DNA from: Tetracentron sinense
Lineage: Eukaryota > Streptophyta > Magnoliopsida > Trochodendrales > Trochodendraceae
Length of the DNA stretch: 64,000 bases
Assembly: GCA_015143295.1 (NCBI GenBank)
Contig: CM026560.1
Location: 6,512,501 to 6,576,500 of the forward strand
Direction: 5' to 3'
Position numbers and translations under genes: made by a program. Each line of letters begins with the position of its first letter. The stretch's first letter is position 1. Below are positions 62,987 to 64,000 of the stretch, one piece after another. The notes beneath the pieces are model-generated. The model saw only the letters and a list, made by a program, of their open reading frames with translations. It searched no databases and was not told where the DNA came from.

Positions 62987-64000
62987 TGTCACGCCCCCAT
63001 AATCATATACACATTACATCTCATAATTGTATAGATCTTGAGGTGCGAACCTGAAACATATCCCAATGATAAATGGAATTAATCTATAATAAAATTCATT
63101 CCAGATGTGCATATCAAGCAAACTACAGTTTTAAGATTTAAAAGAAACATCTCTAGTTCTTTAAAAGTTCTCACCACAACTTCTCTCATCCTCAATTAAA
63201 AAGAATAAGGACAACACTCCATTAGTTAACTCGCTCTTGGAGACTCCCTAAATCCTTCAAGTATCTCCTCTAAAATATCAACATAGCAAGGGTATGAGCA
63301 CTAAGCCCACAAGATAAAACATCCAACACATGCATCAACAAGTTATAATCACATTAATTAGCTCCATATGCATTTATAACAATACAAGTAATAGCACAAT
63401 TTCTCTATTATGAATTACTTTGTCAAGTCATTTGTCCTTAGGGATCACACATAACCCACCCTAATGATAATCATTTGGGAGCACATAGGTCACCTCAAAT
63501 GGGACACTTCGAATCGCACATAGTTCACCCAAACAGCTAAATTGGCAGCACATAACTCTTCCAATTGGGATCACACATAATTCACCCACAACGATAAAAC
63601 TTGAAGAGTATCTCACTCTAACTGTTAATCATCCATTGGGAAAATCATCTTAGATTGCCCAATATCTAAACCAGGGATCGCATAGAGTTCACCCAATTTC
63701 CAATTTAGGGATCTCATGGAGTTCACCTAAGGACCCATTCTTGGAGATCACACATAACTCACTCCAATAATGGACTCTACATATGGTCGAGGTCATCACT
63801 CATTATTATATTAAAACATGACTTCCTTATTATAGTGTCCCATATCACCATAGTAAGGAAGATCAATCATACAATTTCGAGTTATAAAATATGTATTCAT
63901 CATATGCATATCAGATCTCATGATATGTCTAAGAATTCAATCATTATAATATCATGGTAATTAATTTGATAGGCGAGATACTGATTCACAATTTAAATCT
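62987..64000 (-). mobile_element. Tekay-like LTR, cut by the right edge of the window
   Basis: It starts TGTCACGCCCCCATAATC, the outer motif of Tekay-type LTRs in the minus sense. It contains diverged repeats of GGGATCACACATAACTCACC from about 63440 to 63780, in the position where the other LTRs hold a minisatellite. The other end lies outside the window. Confidence 0.6.

Overview
The window reads as repeat-rich nuclear DNA of a flowering plant, most likely a eudicot. The evidence is one multi-exon cysteine-rich receptor-like kinase (CRK) gene with canonical GT-AG introns, together with plant-type Ty3 and Copia LTR retrotransposons, L1 LINEs, a tRNA-derived SINE and Tourist- and Mutator-type DNA elements. 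No bacterial, organellar or viral-genome features are seen. I cannot name the species.

The only host gene I can support is the CRK gene on the + strand (exons from 30542 to 57393). Seven exons give an uninterrupted chain with consistent phases: the second DUF26 domain, a transmembrane segment, and a complete RD-type kinase domain with its C-terminal tail. The first exon (signal peptide and first DUF26) is not in the window. The gene spans nearly 27 kb because its introns hold transposons. Intron 2 has a 2-kb Mutator-type foldback element with a 9-bp target duplication. Intron 3 has a chromovirus fragment, an LTR element tail and a solo LTR carrying a 14-bp minisatellite. Intron 5 has three solo or partial LTRs, a Copia element with L1 insertions, and a SINE.

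Left of the gene (1-30.5 kb) is a nest of elements. A Tat/Ogre-type Ty3 element on the minus strand, with an extra DUF7745-like ORF, runs from beyond the left edge to the end of its 2.4-kb LTR at 12282. It sits in a Tekay/Del-like LTR (to 15284), which itself sits in the gag start of another minus-strand element whose LTR begins at 15474. Further right are two MITEs, more Tekay-like LTRs (23683-25305, 26160-about 28011) and several duplicated or palindromic segments, without a convincing gene.

Right of the gene (57.4-64 kb) lie short tandem duplications and a broken Tat-like element (LTR, primer site, gag). That element is split by a solo Tekay-like LTR with a perfect 5-bp duplication (59569-61896). 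A tandem array and another LTR then run off the right edge.

The most unusual signal is shared by the Tekay-like LTRs. They carry arrays of CGATCG-type or GTCGAC-type palindromes about 20-80 bp upstream of the TATA box, and the palindrome core differs from copy to copy. Downstream they share a donor-like motif, a fast-changing minisatellite and a conserved short acidic reading block with splice-like borders. A second theme is the TTAACC-GGTTAA palindrome, which recurs in the Ogre LTR and in the Mutator-type foldback element.
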